Positions 45,192 through 58,511 of a stretch of 64,000 nt of DNA are shown here, piece by piece. The position numbers were made by a program, and so were the translations under genes. Every line of letters begins with the position of its first letter. The stretch's first letter is position 1. The notes beneath the pieces are model-generated. The model was not told where the DNA came from. It saw only the letters and a list, made by a program, of their open reading frames with translations, and ran no database searches. Source of the stretch: Antedon mediterranea (lineage: Eukaryota; Echinodermata; Crinoidea; Comatulida; Antedonidae); the NCBI RefSeq assembly GCF_964355755.1, contig NC_092672.1, positions 18,474,501 through 18,538,500 of the forward strand, written 5' to 3'.

Positions 45192-45305
45192 CTTGCCATT
45201 GCATACATAAGAACCCATGCAATCTCTGCCAACACTGGTAAGTTGTCAAATTCAGAATTAACATGCTGTAATAGCAATGGTGCAATGCCTCCATTCATGA
45301 AAATA
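45192..45305 (-). CDS. importin-alpha/TMCO6-like gene, ARM-repeat exon
   Basis: On the minus strand, acceptor gttttgcag precedes one base completing a Ser codon, then IFMNGGIAPLLLQHVN, SEFDNLPVLAEIAWVLMYAM and the start of the next codon before the donor aag|gtttgc. The exon carries ARM H3 (G-G-I-A-P-L-L-L) and the next H1/H2 (AEIAWVLMYAMAS), comparable to importin-alpha GAVxPLLxLL...LxWxLSNL. The phases (2 in, 2 out) agree with both neighbours, strong support that these are real exons. The donor GTTTGC is weak. Confidence 0.75.
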
Positions 45306-48300
45306 CTGCAAAACAAAAACCAAAAATTAATTAAAAACTATTTTAGTTGCAAAAATGCATTCGCTACTATGTTGATAAACACTATAGATCTGTGTTTCTA
45401 TCAAATTATGTATCTTAGCTTGATTTTTTTTTTAAACTGTAGTTGATTGAAATTTTAGTTTAGTTATTGAAAATAAGTTTTAAAATGACTACTTCAATAA
45501 GCCTATTCCAAACCATTGGTGACCTTTGAGTCACTCAGGCAGGTTGAACGCATTTTTTGGTTGGCTAGCAACCACGAAGCGCCACCTACAGTCATGACGT
45601 CAGCACCGCAGAACTCTACACAGTAGTATATATTAAATATAACAAATTGTGAGCCATGGTCAAATTGAAATAAAATTTGTACATAATAAAAAACATCAAT
45701 TTTAAGCACCTGCGGACAAAAAGGAAGAACCCTGCACTATACCGATCATGAGCGACTATAAAAAAAAAACATTTTTACTCGGGGTACCCAAGTCTAGGAC
45801 TCGCTCATCTTCTCCTCCCATCTTGACACTATTGAACCAAATTTCAAACCCTACTAGTTCTTTACGCGTCGTTTGACGGCTCTGAAACATGCATGCATAT
45901 ACTAGGGTAATAGGTGAACAAAGCTATAGAGAGAAAATGTTCGTACTTCAACCGGATGCAGAATTATGACCTCATAAACATGGTACCAATCGCAAAAAGT
46001 GCGATTTATAAAGTACTACTCCTCCCTTATTTGTTGTAGTATTGAGCTGGGATTTGGCATGGGTATACTACAGGGTCGAAGATGGTACCTTGGTGCCAAA
46101 CCATTTTTGTCATAATATAGCCGTGTTTTGTCATAATATAGCCGTGTTGTCATAATATAGCCGTGTTTGGTGTCATTTCAAAGGTCTTGACTTGGAGAAT
46201 AAGAAATATACAGTAACACCTATTTATGATATTGTGACGTCACTTCTGCTCCCGGAATTAGCAAAAAATCACTTTTCCGGTTATGTGACGTAACTTTTTG
46301 GAATATAGCCGTATTTGGTAGCGAGGTTATTGATGTGTATGTGACGTTACATCCCGTCTTATGACGTCGTTACAGCTTCTTTTGCTGTACTCCGAGTATC
46401 GCACATTCGTGCTTGTTTTAGTTAGTATTCAATATCAACAGATTATTGGGAGTTCATTTTATTGGTATTATGGAGCAGGACAATGACTTATTGCAAGTCT
46501 GCAGAATGGTATGCACATTTTCGTTGCTGTGTAAATAGGATAAGCTACATGATTTTCTGCTTACCATTGCCGCTTACCGTTATCTCTCATCTGTGTAAAT
46601 TGGCCTTTATCCAAGTCATCTGGTGGGTCAAATATTAACATGCTTCTCAAATGATTATGTGCAATCCCTACACATAACCCCAATATATAAAACACTTTGA
46701 TGTGATGATAAGTTGTGAATGTCGATGGATAGAGAGTCTCTTGGGTTTCAATAGGAAATGAAATAACTTTTTATAAGGGAAGAGATAATGCATTATAAAT
46801 AGCCTTATATTGAAAAGTCACAGGTACTCTTAAAATGCCATTAACTCTAAAGTACCGAGTATGGGAAATGATTAATTTTTATATCTTACTAGAGAATAAT
46901 GTACAGTAGGCGTAACAACAATAAAGATATTTTCTAATAATAATAACTATTATTCCAAAAAAATCATCAATGAGGACGCTGTTCGGCCAGAACAGTCATG
47001 TTTTGTGAAATAAAAATATTTTTTTAAGTAATTCAATTTTCTCAACCAAATATTGATTTATCTTTTATAAATTCAATAATTTAGCATATTCTTTCCTGAG
47101 GTTTTGGGATTGATTTTTTGTGAGTTTAGGGTTGCTTTTTAGTTATGTCTGTTTCAGTATCAAATAAATAAGATTTTATTTTTAGTGTTACAGAACAAAA
47201 GAAAATATGAAACTTTGATTAAGTGCAAAAACATAGAAATAGCTAGCTACGCTAACCATTCATGTTTTTGCTAAATGCGATTAGAGTTGTCAATTTGCGG
47301 GAAAAAAAATTTGCGAAAATAATTTTTCCGTAAAATCTAAAACTTCGTCCACTTTGGCTTCAAATATTAACATTTTATGTAAACCACAACGACTTCGCCG
47401 CCGTCGCCAGCCTATAATAAGTGACAGCGATGTAGCGTTACTTGCCATCAACAACGTTTTTTTCACGTCACTCGAATAAATTAAACAAGTTTTCCGTTAG
47501 GAGGCTTATTAATTGTACAGGCGAGTAGTTGTAAATCGCGTTATCTGTAAATTTACACGCGCCCGACTAAGGAGAATTTTTTTTTATGAATAGATATGCG
47601 CAGTAATTGTAATTACAAACAAACAAACTGCGCATGTGTAGAGATAAAGTTATTGCGCAATAAGAAACATGCTGCATGGACATTCCGACGTCGTAATTCG
47701 TTTGTGGTGTGTTACGATGTTGTCGCGAGTGAATAAGAAGCATATAAAACACAAATAAAAACTATTTATTATTTTATATTGTTTGTGATAGAAAACTTTA
47801 TCCAGGCAGGATGCATATGCTGATAATTCATAGAGGCCTGACGCCGATCATACATGACTCGGCTGTGGCATAGTCAACCATTGAATAGGCCTCCTATATA
47901 GGCTATGGTCGTGGCAACTTGTATTGCGTCAGGCCGGTGAGGCTGCAGTAGATAGGCCAATGCGGTCATGTTTTATTTTTATTTTAATCACAAATTTTGA
48001 ATGAATAAATGTAAAAACAATACCAGACCACAACCTAATATATTTATTTTCAATTTTCCAAAAAAAAATCGGCGAAAGAAAATTTGAACTTAGCGTGAGC
48101 ATAGGCTAGTATGAAATCCTTTGCGAAAACCCATTCTTCTGTAAACATGAAATACCATTCCATCTAATTTTCTGTAGAGGTTGCAACTGGGATAAGTAAA
48201 TCTGGAGAAATTATGAAAACATTGCTAAACAATGGGCGCTATATAGTGAAGAAAACACATCCATTGGCCAGGCACTTTACAGAAGTGGGAAAGGTGGAAA

Positions 48301-48766
48301 ATGTTGAGGAAATCTTTTTTTTTTTTAAACTAGAGGCTTTAATAAAATAACAATGTTTTAACAAGATGTTTTTTCCACTTATCGATTATTGAGAGGTAGG
48401 TCTGCAAATAAGAGATTGGTATGTTTAAAATGGAGAACAAAACATCTACCACTTTATGCTATGCTGTAGATATGACATTACAAGCAAATGCAAAATATAA
48501 ATCAATTAGGAGATTGCATAAGTTTACTAAATTTTGACAAATTGCTCTTGGTATATATATATTTACTGGTTACTGGATGAATTCAAACAGATGTTGAGAT
48601 ACATCTTTGCATTTCAAGAACTGGTAGAATAAAGTTCTTTATGAATTTGTTCACAAATGTCAAGTGCATAATGCACCTGGTAATATAAATTATTGTACAA
48701 TATATCAGTATATGCAATGTTTAACTTGATGATATATTGATCCCATATTATGTAATTATAGTTTAC
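45306..48766. other. large intron of the armadillo gene
   Basis: 45560-45610 holds the word gcgccacctacagtcatgacgtcagcacc, shared with 49900. 46090-46150 has a short triplication of gtcataatatagccgtg. 47815-47940 has short inverted words (ggcctgacgcc / gcgtcaggcc). No exon was recognised. Confidence 0.35.
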
Positions 48767-48843
48767 CTTATGTCTGCATCTGGTCCACTAATAAAGTTGG
48801 ATATAGCAAAAGCTGCTGATTGGATGACCCGTGGAATAGGCGA
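48767..48843 (-). CDS. importin-alpha/TMCO6-like gene, most upstream exon read
   Basis: On the minus strand, acceptor gtttttctttcttgcag precedes SPIPRVIQSAAFAISNFISG and PDADI, with two bases left before the donor gtaaac. RVIQSAAFAISNFISG is an ARM H2 helix like importin-alpha VxExAxWALxNIAGD. It enters in phase 0 and leaves in phase 2, fitting the exon at 45192-45305. Earlier exons (the IBB-like N terminus and first ARM repeats) should lie above 48843 but were not recognised. Family assignment is by pattern; TMCO6-like divergence is suggested by missing canonical Trp/Asn positions. Confidence 0.7.
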
Positions 48844-48889
48844 CTGCAAGAAAGAAAAACACATACCGGTAGTTTGTTTGAATTTAAAT

Positions 48890-48960
48890 AACTAGATGGT
48901 GGGCTCGCTTTGCTCGTGTACCATCTAGGTCGTGCCCACAGATGGTTCTCGAATACACAG
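48890..48960. repeat. short dispersed word with hairpin
   Basis: agatggtgggctcgctttgctcgtgtaccatct forms a hairpin (agatggt / accatct) around ggctcgctttgctcg. I recall this gctcgcttcgctcg-type word as a common short repeat in many eukaryotes. Function unknown. Confidence 0.4.
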
Positions 48961-49189
48961 TAATTTCAGCTAAAAGAATGGCAATTTCAAATGTATGTAC
49001 CGCAGGACTATAATACATTGTCAATTACAGAAACAAATAAATAGAAAAAATGATTTATGTAGTCAACTAAAATGAGCACCCTGAGAATGAGTGCGACTTC
49101 CAAAAGAGAAACTTGTCATGAAATTAGTCCAAATTTCAGACTCATTTAAACAAACCCAATTTGTGTTTTGTATGTAACATTAGGGTTAA

Positions 49190-49935
49190 AGGATGGGGAA
49201 GAGGACGGGTACAAAGAGGAACAATTTTTAAATATATTCTTTATCCACTCGGTAACGAAATAGTTTGTTCATGTTTTATAGGCCTATAAATAATATACTA
49301 CTTAATACAGTAACACAAACTGTCAAAATTGTGCGTTTATATATCTAACAGTAGGGCCTACCCACACTCACAGTAATAAGTTTATTTGTACATGTGTTTA
49401 TATATCTAAAAGTACCAACACTTACACTTTTACAATAAAAATGGCGACCAAAAAATGGTTAAAAATACGTATTTACAGTAATGTTCAAGTATTGCAATAT
49501 CAAAATCAAAATGTTTTAGGTTAATTCCCCAAGGGCCCATAAATTTACCTACAGGAACTTGTGTTAAACCAAATAGTTATATTGAAATGTTACATTCATC
49601 GCAAATCAATACATTTATATAAACGTATATTAAATCTATCAAAATAGTATGTTTTTTTAATAAACATAATGCTGTACTCGAACTGTTCAACCGGTTTTCA
49701 GCTATTAAAAAAAAGTATCGTAGAATTGCGTGCGGGTATTTTTCAAGATGGACATCCATCATTGTATACCACGATTGGAAAACACCCCTATTTGGGGCAA
49801 ATCATTGAATCTAAATTTGTTTTAATTGTCAATAACTAATTATCTAACTCAATTTAATTAGTAAACAGCGTTACATCAGGTGGTTAAAATCAGCGCCACC
49901 TACCGTCGTGACGTCAGCACCGTGATACTCTATGG
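49190..49935 (+). mobile_element. dispersed 0.75-kb repeat, copy A
   Basis: Shares, in inverted order and orientation, a series of blocks with 59070-59625: ggatggggaagagga, tatattctttatccactcgg, gtagggcctacccacactc, actcgaactgttcaaccg, and attagtaaacagcgttac...aggtggtt. The last part (gcgccacctaccgtcgtgacgtcagcacc) also occurs at about 45575. Non-coding. Confidence 0.7.
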
Positions 49936-51310
49936 TATTTATATTACTATCATGCTTTTTATGATTTTTCATAAATCCAATATGGTAATTTTAATTCAAA
50001 TAGAACACCTACAGTAGATTAATATAGAGAGTATAAAGAAAAAAAAAAGGAAGAAGCGAAAACGTATTGTATAAAAATGGTTATTTCTACACTATTATTT
50101 TATTATTTAGTTGACAGGTAGTAGCAACTAGATAATTGGATTCTCCTTGTCTGCCCCCTACTTGTCAACTCTTCTCAAAGATGACAGCTAGCATGCCAGT
50201 TCGACAACTTGTATAGTCAGAAATATAGGCTCTGTCATCTCATGGGATCTAGTTCTTAGATTATACATCAAAAAATCTTGCCTGTTACCCCATGAGGCTA
50301 AAACATATTGCTTCTCCTGTGATTAAAGATGATTCACAAAACAAAAAAATATATAAAATCGATGTGTGTCCTCCATGTGTCTACAACTAAAATGAAAACT
50401 TATGATTAAATAAAAGCAAATTAATGTTGCATTTACTGGTAGTGCTTATCTTCCAATATGTTTATAATCACAGAAACATAGACAGCTGATTATTGGCAAC
50501 TACTGTTTAATCAATTTAATATTGAATAAATTAGATAAAATTGATGTACTTTAGAAAGAAAATGTATGTAGTCTACTCCAGTATTGGAATTATAACCATG
50601 AATAACACAGTATAGTCTACTGTAGTATTAAAAAATCAAAAAAATCAATAAACAGTATTTAGTTTACTGCAGTATTTAAATCATGATAAATTTCAACATC
50701 TTGTATAACTTCTATTGTAGATAGTTTTTTTGCTTTTATTTTTCTTGTATTTTTTCCAAATCTGGACCTCTTGGGAGACCAGTACTTGTGTATTGAAAGA
50801 GCTATTCCAGAATAAAGAAAGATTTGTAATCAATAAAAGGTATCTAGTTTACTGCCAATAAGCAATAGTTAGTTTACTGCAGTATTAAAATCTAATTACT
50901 ATGTGTCTCTTCAGGTAAATTTAATGACAATGGTTATTATCAAAATGATAAAACAAATGCAGTAAATGCAGTGACATTGATTTGGATGTATTTTTGCAGG
51001 ATTCTGATTCAGCTGCTATATTTAGTTGCATCTACATGTCATGTTGAGGTTGGCAGACAATTAGTGAAATTTACAGCAAATTAACCTAGTTAAATGTTAA
51101 ATTTGTAATGGTCAAATAATCAGTAATAATGAAAATCTTCACTTTTTCTTAATTAATAATAATGTGTGTTACTTTCATTAGAAAACAATAATAATACTGA
51201 TATATGTAATTTATGATATGGTATAAGACCAATGTGCTGATGGGAAGGCTATTGATTTCCAATGAATAACAATGTTAATTTTAATTGACTCTTTTAAATA
51301 CTATACTAAA
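49936..51310. other. non-coding, nothing recognised
   Basis: AT-rich. The word agtttactgcagtatt(a/t)aa recurs loosely at 50570-50890 (about five times), suggesting a decayed tandem repeat. Confidence 0.35.
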
Positions 51311-51545
51311 AATGTGAAAAATAAGTTGATTTTAATAATTTTAGCGGCCAACTATAAATCCCAACATGCATTGCACACAGATTGATATTTTTGTTTTTCT
51401 TCTGTAATTCACCCACTTTTCAATCGATGGTGTGGCCAAAACAAATGGAAGAGTCATTACTTTTTAGCAAAAATATCTGTTTTCCTCCAATTTGTATCAA
51501 CCGAACGTCAGGCTATATGCCTATAGGTAGCGTACGATGTTTGTA
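51311..51545 (+). repeat. roughly 230-bp direct repeat, copy A
   Basis: aaaaataagttgatttt, attttagcggcc, ccaacatgcattgc, cagattgatatt and ccaatttgtatcaac occur in the same order and orientation at 56524-56735. Non-coding dispersed repeat; the open frame 51382-51660 is incidental. Confidence 0.75.
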
Positions 51546-53306
51546 CGTTACAAAAATAAGCCTACCTGGACTTGGCCTACAGACCGTCCACGAGAGGACA
51601 TTCACGGTGAGCTACTTAGGTAGTGCATTCCTTCTCTCTTTTTATCATAATTTACCATAAAACATACATTTAAGACAAGGAATGACCTGGTTTAATGTTT
51701 TTAAAGTAATATATATGCATTATTTTACAAAACACTGTTGTGTATTGTGGTAAAATAATACATATGTCTTTAATTAAGTCGAAGTATACCTCCATGGTTG
51801 GGGTTTCATTTGTTTCACTCAAAGTACATTCTCATCTCATTTCTTGTAATCACTGAACATTTTAATATCAAAACCTGCAAAAATATCTTTAAAAAAATTA
51901 AAATTGATTTAATATACCCTCTTGTAAAGTGTATACCTTTCATTTTATGAGTACTAAAGTAAATCATCACAAAGTCATGTGATCATGGTCATTGCATTTT
52001 AAAACCATAATCATGAGGGATTTGTTTAAATGGCATATATCATACAGGAGGTACTATGATAAATTCTAAGAAGGTCCCTTGTTTTAATTTCATATCCTAG
52101 ACTGTGAATGTCAGGTCAGTAGAATCTACTATATGTTGCAGGTGGTGTTATAGGCCGATTTTTAACTAGTGGCATTCATAGCAGCAACAGAGCAAGAGAG
52201 CACTGGGAATACTTCTTTTTCTGTTTACTACGTAAGTATGTTCTTAACATTTAAGTTCATAGAGAAGTATTTCATTATTTATTGTATATTGCATATTACA
52301 GGCAAATGAGTCAGTTATGTTAAAATAGAAACTTATTATAATTGATACAGTTTAGTACAGAGATTGTCAAGTCAGGATAAAATAAATGATTCTTCTTTTA
52401 TGTTTCCTAGTGTACAAGGTGCAACAAGTGTCCACATAAACATTTATTTTTGTATTCTTAACAACTTCCGTTTGAAGAATGACTTAAAGATTTAATTGTC
52501 AATACCAAACCCTACCCATAACTACTTCCTTCAATATGCAAACATTGCAATGTTAATAAGGAGATACTACTGACGTCTAGATTTAAAACATACAATGTAC
52601 CATTATTAATGAACATTTAAAAGACATTGCTTCTAACTATATGGCATGTTTTATTATTGCATTGTTCACACAATTCAGAATCTATAGAATTATAAGGTTA
52701 GCATTAATATGCAGTATTTTAAAATTTACCTTTATCTCATACAGGGACAAAAATTCAATGGTAGAAATAATTGTATAAGGTTTTTACAAATCCCAATATT
52801 GTACTGTATATTGAAATCACATTCCCTTGGGTGAATATCAAGGGCTGTTCACACGTACAGCATAATATATAGATGGCTTAGAGTGATGTCCTTATGTGAA
52901 AAGTAGGCAATATTGTTAAACCCACTTATTACACAACATTATTGGCATTAGTATACAAAACATGCATACCACTTTAGCTATCGCCAATTAGTTAAAAATA
53001 AATGTTGACCTTATTTTAAAAATGGTGAAAGCAAAGATAACTAAACACCAGCTAAAATCAGAATGGGTTGAAATGGAAGAATTGAGCTTAGGAATTGGAA
53101 TTCTTCACCACCCGGTGATATTAAGAGAGATTCTGGACAATATGTGCAAAACACTGGGGCTCGTTTATATGACATTATAAAATGATTACACTGTGCCTTT
53201 AGCACCTTGGTGGAGAAGCGTGCATTAGATATTGTATGGAGGTAGCGTTTGGGTCCTAGCAAGCTGTCATAAAGGCAAGCTAAAATCAATTTTTTTTTCA
53301 TTACAG
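51546..53306. other. region upstream of the LRR-Ig gene
   Basis: Should hold the promoter and 5' non-coding exon(s) of the gene at 53317, but no start site can be picked. The acceptor just before the ATG implies at least one upstream exon. Confidence 0.35.
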
Positions 53307-55173
53307 AAATTTCAGTATGATTTCGGCACGTTGTAACCTGTTGGCGCTGCTAATTGTAGCCGTTAATGGAAATGTGTGTTACTTTCCTCACACATTTTCT
53401 TGCACAGAAGCTAATGAAGAACTACCGGACACGACTATAGAAAGAGCATGTGTTTGTGTTCACGCTGATTGCATACCTAAATCTAACCCGTGTCCTTCTG
53501 TAAATAACATTAAATTTAAAGATTCAACATTTGAATTTATATCCAAAAATTCATTTTCAAATTATAGCAGATTAAATTCTATTGATGTTCAAAGTGGTAG
53601 TATTAATTTCATACAGGAGATGGCCTTTGGGAATCAGCAGCATCTAAAGATGATTCGTATTACAGGCAATAAGATAAACGTGGAAACTGGGGCTTTTAAT
53701 GGCTTGTCACATTTAGAGATTTTGCAGTTTCAACCAAATTTTATTTCCATATCAAGCAATCTATTTTCTGGAATTGGATCATCATTGCAGAATCTAGATT
53801 TGGGATCTGGAATAGTTATGAACATTCTTAATGATACATTTGATGAATTTATAAATTTAAAATCATTATCAGTTGCAAATAACAAGTTAAAAACAATTAA
53901 TAAACAATGGTTCATCAGATTAACTGAACTGACGGAACTTAATCTTGCTGGAAATTACATCCTTTCAATTCCCAGCTCGGTCTTTAGTCATCAGACCAAA
54001 CTGAAAGAGCTGTATGTGCCAGAAAATGACATTATCATATTGGAGCAAGGATGTTTTGATGGATTGGATTTTTTGGATGAGCTTGTCTTATCTGGAAATA
54101 AAATCAGTGATATTGGAAATGTTTTAACAGGTTTTAAAAATCTCACTAAATTGGTTATAAATGACAATTTATTGCAAATGCTTAAAAAAGAAATGTTTGC
54201 TGAACTTGCATCACTTAAGTACCTATCACTGTCTGGAAACTCCATTGCAGAAATGACAATTCCATTACCCCTCCCTAACCTAGAAATTCTGGATTTAAGC
54301 AAAAATGTTTTGCAAAGTCTACAAAAATATAACTTTGAACATTTACAGACAATCACTAAAATTAATCTTGCTGATAACAAGATCAGCAAAATTGAAAATG
54401 GCACTTTCAGCAATCTAAGCACATTAGGGTATTTATTTCTGGAGAACAACAAATTGGCAACATTTTCTTTATTTGATTTTGGAAATGACAACAAGCTGCA
54501 AAGTTTAAACCTACAAAACAACACTCTAACGTCGTTGAGTTTTAGTACGATTCTTATACCACAATCACTGATGTATTTGGAAATGCTATGGCTCGACAAC
54601 AACAGATTGACAACATTTCCAAGTGTCATCTTTGATTATGCACCAAGCCTTGCTATCCACCAGAACTCGCTCCAACTCACAAACAATCCTCTGAAATGCG
54701 ACTGTAACATCAAGAGTCTGACAGAGTCCAGACGGAACATTATTTTAGACTCAGACATACGTACTGAATGCCAAAACCCTGGATGTAGTGTTCCAACGAC
54801 TATGTTTGCACATGGAGACATAACTGTACCAGTTGGTGATGATGTTAGCTTCATCTGCAAAGTAACTGGTCAACCCAATCCAATTGTATCTTGGACATTT
54901 AATAATGATATTATAATTGGTGGTTGGTATAATATCATAACCGGAACGTCACAGATACATTTCACAAAATTATCTGCAATTAACTTTGGAAACTATACAT
55001 GCACAGCTACGAATAATGTTGGAACCGCTAGTGTCACGATGAACTTATTTGAAAGACCAGTAAAATATCAAGGAACTGGAAGTAATAATAATGCAGACAA
55101 CAAAAGTTTCAGAATTAGTCCTTCAATATTACCTTTTGTAAACCTCATCCTTTTAGGATTTTTAACTTTTTAA
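53307..55173 (+). CDS. LRR-Ig cell-surface protein, probably GPI-anchored
   Basis: The CDS is 53317-55173 (618 codons, TAA), a single uninterrupted frame; tttttttttcattacag just before aaatttcagtATG marks a splice acceptor, so exon bases begin at about 53307 and a 5' UTR exon lies upstream. Order: hydrophobic signal peptide (about 1-20), Cys-rich N-cap (CVCVHADC...CPS, about 46-62), about 14 leucine-rich repeats (about 65-445, LxxLxLxxN), LRR C-cap (NPLKCDCN...C...C, about 455-490), one Ig domain (FICKV...WTF...FGNYTCTATNN, about 495-575), and a terminal hydrophobic segment (ILPFVNLILLGFLTF) ending the protein with no cytoplasmic tail, which suggests a GPI signal. Several N-glycosylation sequons (NYS, NDT, NLT, NGT, NLS, NNT, NYT). 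The layout is like LINGO/AMIGO-type adhesion proteins; ligand unknown. AATAAA lies at 55307. Confidence 0.9.
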
Positions 55174-55306
55174 TTAAATCATTTGTGGCAAAATTCTTCA
55201 AATTTTGATACCAAAGAATGATTTCAATGTAGATTGCGAAGTTCCTGTAATACGACACTGTGTTCAAAAATGTGTTTGTAGCATTTAACTTTGGAAAGGC
55301 TTTTTG

Positions 55307-55312
55307 AATAAA
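55307..55312 (+). promoter_or_regulatory. poly(A) signal AATAAA of the LRR-Ig gene
   Basis: First AATAAA after the stop codon at 55173, giving a short 3' UTR of about 150 bp. Usage not shown. Confidence 0.5.
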
Positions 55313-56523
55313 AATTATTTACAATTTTAGGTGGTTAAAACCATATTAATAAAAAAAAAATATTGCCAATATAAAATATATTTGTAATGATTTAATTTAA
55401 CAATTTTGTATACAGAATTCCTGTCTTAGTGCTAGGGCCTATGATGGGCAATGATGGCACATTTAAATACTTTCAATTATACAATGCACTGTAGTAAGTG
55501 TAATCATGGTTTGAGTAGCCGTTTTTTACAATGTTGCTAATATTATTTGCACAATATGGCAGCACTCATGTAAATGAATACCACTTTCGAAATATTATTG
55601 ATTTAAGTGAATTGCTAATATTCACATTAGTGCGATAAGTGAACATAATACATAACTGAAACATGTACAGTATTCAAGTGTAATAATTATGAATATTAAC
55701 ATACAGTGATTTAATGTAGGCCTATTGTAAACAATCTAATATCAAATGAGAATATAATTTATCACAATTAAATTACAAATATTTGTTCTAGAAATAACTG
55801 GCCATCTATTCTTTATTGTTAAAATCAATGTGCAATTCAAGTTTAAACGCAATTAGAACAAAATAGAAATAAAATGCATAATAATAGATTTTACTGTACA
55901 ATGGTTTTAATATAAATCGTACTGATTACTGAAATTGGTAATTGGCTCCTCTCTCTTCTCCACCCTCATTCTTATGGGAAAACCCAATATGTGCATGCAA
56001 TTTATTTTTAAATGACAATGAAAATGTTATTATTTACAATACTGTTCAATTACAAAATATGACAAATGCATCAATGGAATTTAAACAGCCAAGATACAGT
56101 TAGAAACATGTTTCATCATCTGTTACACAGTATTCAAAATATTAATATTAACATTTCATCATATAATTTTCCATATCATTCCAAAATTCTTCAGTTTAAT
56201 CCTGCATAATCTAATGATATACATAAATATTGCAAACCTATGGCTTATAAAGAAAATATAGTTATTTTTATATTTGGAAAAGAATTATCCAATTTTTAGA
56301 GCAATACTGTATAATTGAGTACTATAGCTATGTAATTGGCTGCTGTATACACCCCAAACCCTGCTAAAATGTTAATGAAATTCACTAGTAGCCTAATAAC
56401 TGAAACATGTACTTGACTTATAGTCCCATTCCCTATGTTTTTTAGATCAAATTTAAGGTCACGCACTACATTTAATATAAAAATAAATACTATATGGTCC
56501 AATTGAGATAACTTGTTTTGTCT
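55313..56523. other. non-coding, nothing recognised
   Basis: AT-rich downstream DNA. Open frames such as 56296-56502 (-) have no motif. Confidence 0.35.
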
Positions 56524-56740
56524 AAAAAATAAGTTGATTCTAAAAATTTTAGCGGCCCGCTATAAATTCCAACATGCATTGCGTGCAGATTGATATTTCC
56601 GTTTTTCTTCTATAATTCACCAACTTTTCGTGAGGCAAAAACAATGAAGGACTTATTACTTTTCAGCGAAAATACCGGATTTCTCCCCAATTTGTATCAA
56701 CGGATTCTGGCAAAAAACGTGCCACTAGCCTAGGCCTATA
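56524..56740 (+). repeat. roughly 230-bp direct repeat, copy B
   Basis: Same order of words as 51311-51545 (ataagttgatt, ttttagcggcc, ccaacatgcattgc, cagattgatatt, ccaatttgtatcaac). More diverged in the centre. Confidence 0.75.
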
Positions 56741-58065
56741 GCTATTACCATACCAGTCATCAGTTTGAATATAAAAAATAATTTTAAAATAATGCCTTAA
56801 AAATAATAATGTTTAATATTGTTTCTGTTTTGAATTACAATATTTTTGTAAATTATGAATGAGAATCAGTTTACTGAATTTTTTAATAAATAATTTAGTT
56901 ATAAATAAAAAATATGTGAGGTACAAGTAATGCAATTTATATAGCATTTGTTATCAATACATATTTCAGTCTGTAAATAATTGTATGTTCTCCTTTTATA
57001 ACATTAGTGAGCTTACGAATCTGTAATTTTCTGCAAAATATTAATCTGCGCACGAGTATAAGCCCAGTATACTCTGTACCATTGTCATCTGGACTGTCTT
57101 TTGGTCCGATAGATAGAGCAAAGTTTATGACGTCATCTTGAAATGTTCAATAAAAATAGTTGATTAGTATGTGGTTTGCCTACATTTTTCAATTTTAGTT
57201 ATAAACATAACTAAAACATATTTTATGTATATTATAGTATATAGTATATAGTATATAGTATATAGTATGTAGTATGTAGTATGTAGTATATAGTATGTAG
57301 TATGTGTAGACTGTGAATTCACTTTGATTCTTCTAGTTTCATTAAAAAAAAGCCCTCTTTTAAGGTTTTAATTGGGTGTCTTTAGTTCAACCTTTGAACA
57401 TTGCTAACCAAAGACCTAGCCTGGCTAAATGCAACTGTTCAACACTTGTGGCTAAAAAAACATCACGCTCTATTATATACTCTGTTTACCGTCCCAATGC
57501 GAAAGTTCCCTAATAATGTATGGAGTACACTGTACATAATGAGGATAAGAAAAAAAAAACATTTGATATGCAAATAGTAATTGATATTGTGAGACATAAT
57601 AGATTTTTAATTAAATTTCTCAGTGCTTTGCTAAAATGATGTGCTGTTAAAACTGAATTTATGTTTAAATTTAAAATAAATTTTGTGTTATTAAAATTAT
57701 TATAGCATTAAATCCTGTATTCATGATTTGTATTAGATGCTGTGTTAATCCTTGACCAATAAAACCTGTTCTTATAAAGTTATTACATACTACTGTATAG
57801 TTTAGGAAGGCTTCCATTGGATTTGTAAAAGCTGTTGTGAATTAAATATGTACATCATTGCAAACCCAGTTTTCTTTGAAAATCAGTTGTGTCCTTGGTT
57901 AAACTCCTGTCTCTCCCAATGAGCCTGTTTCTGCTTCAATAATTGTGGTTGGTTGTTAATGTTGTTAACTTACGCAAATTCAATGTGATCAGGCAGTCAA
58001 ACTAGAACAGCTGTCAATCAAATAACCATTATTTTGCATTGCAAACTAAAAGTTACACATGGATA
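56741..58065. other. non-coding, with TATAGTA microsatellite
   Basis: 57232-57305 is a run of tatagta/tgtagta 7-bp units. The remainder is AT-rich. A minus-strand open stretch at about 56940-57130 has no recognisable domain. Confidence 0.4.
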
Positions 58066-58068
58066 ACC

Positions 58069-58511
58069 CGTTAAATGGCGTTCTAACCCCACTCGTTAAA
58101 TGGCGTTCTAACCCCACTCGTTAAATGGCGTTCTAACCCCACTCGTTAAATGGCGTTCTAACCCCACTCGTTAAATGGCGTTCTAACCCCACTCGTTAAA
58201 TGGCGTTCTAACCCCACACGTTAAATGGCGTTCTAACCCCACACGTTAAATGGCGTTCTAACCCCACACGTTAAATGGCGTTCTAACCCCACTCGTTAAA
58301 TGGCGTTCTAACCCCACTCGTTAAATGGCGTTCTAACCCCACTCGTTAAATGGCGTTCTAACCCCACACGTTAAATGGCGTTCTAACCCCACACGTTAAA
58401 TGGCGTTCTAACCCCACACGTTAAATGCCGTTCTAACCCCACTCGTTAAATGCCGTTCTAACCCCACTCGTTAAATGCTGTTCTAACCCCACTCGTTAAA
58501 TGGCGTTCTAA
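58069..58511. repeat. 25-bp tandem array, 18 units
   Basis: ttaaatggcgttctaacccc begins at 58071 and recurs every 25 bp to 58496 (17 steps). A T/A variant (actcg or acacg) forms blocks of three or more, hinting at a higher-order unit of about six. The last units carry tgccg or tgctg. Confidence 0.95.

Noticed and set aside
51382-51660. 92-codon plus frame
   Set aside because: It coincides with the 230-bp dispersed repeat also present at 56524, where the frame is not kept.
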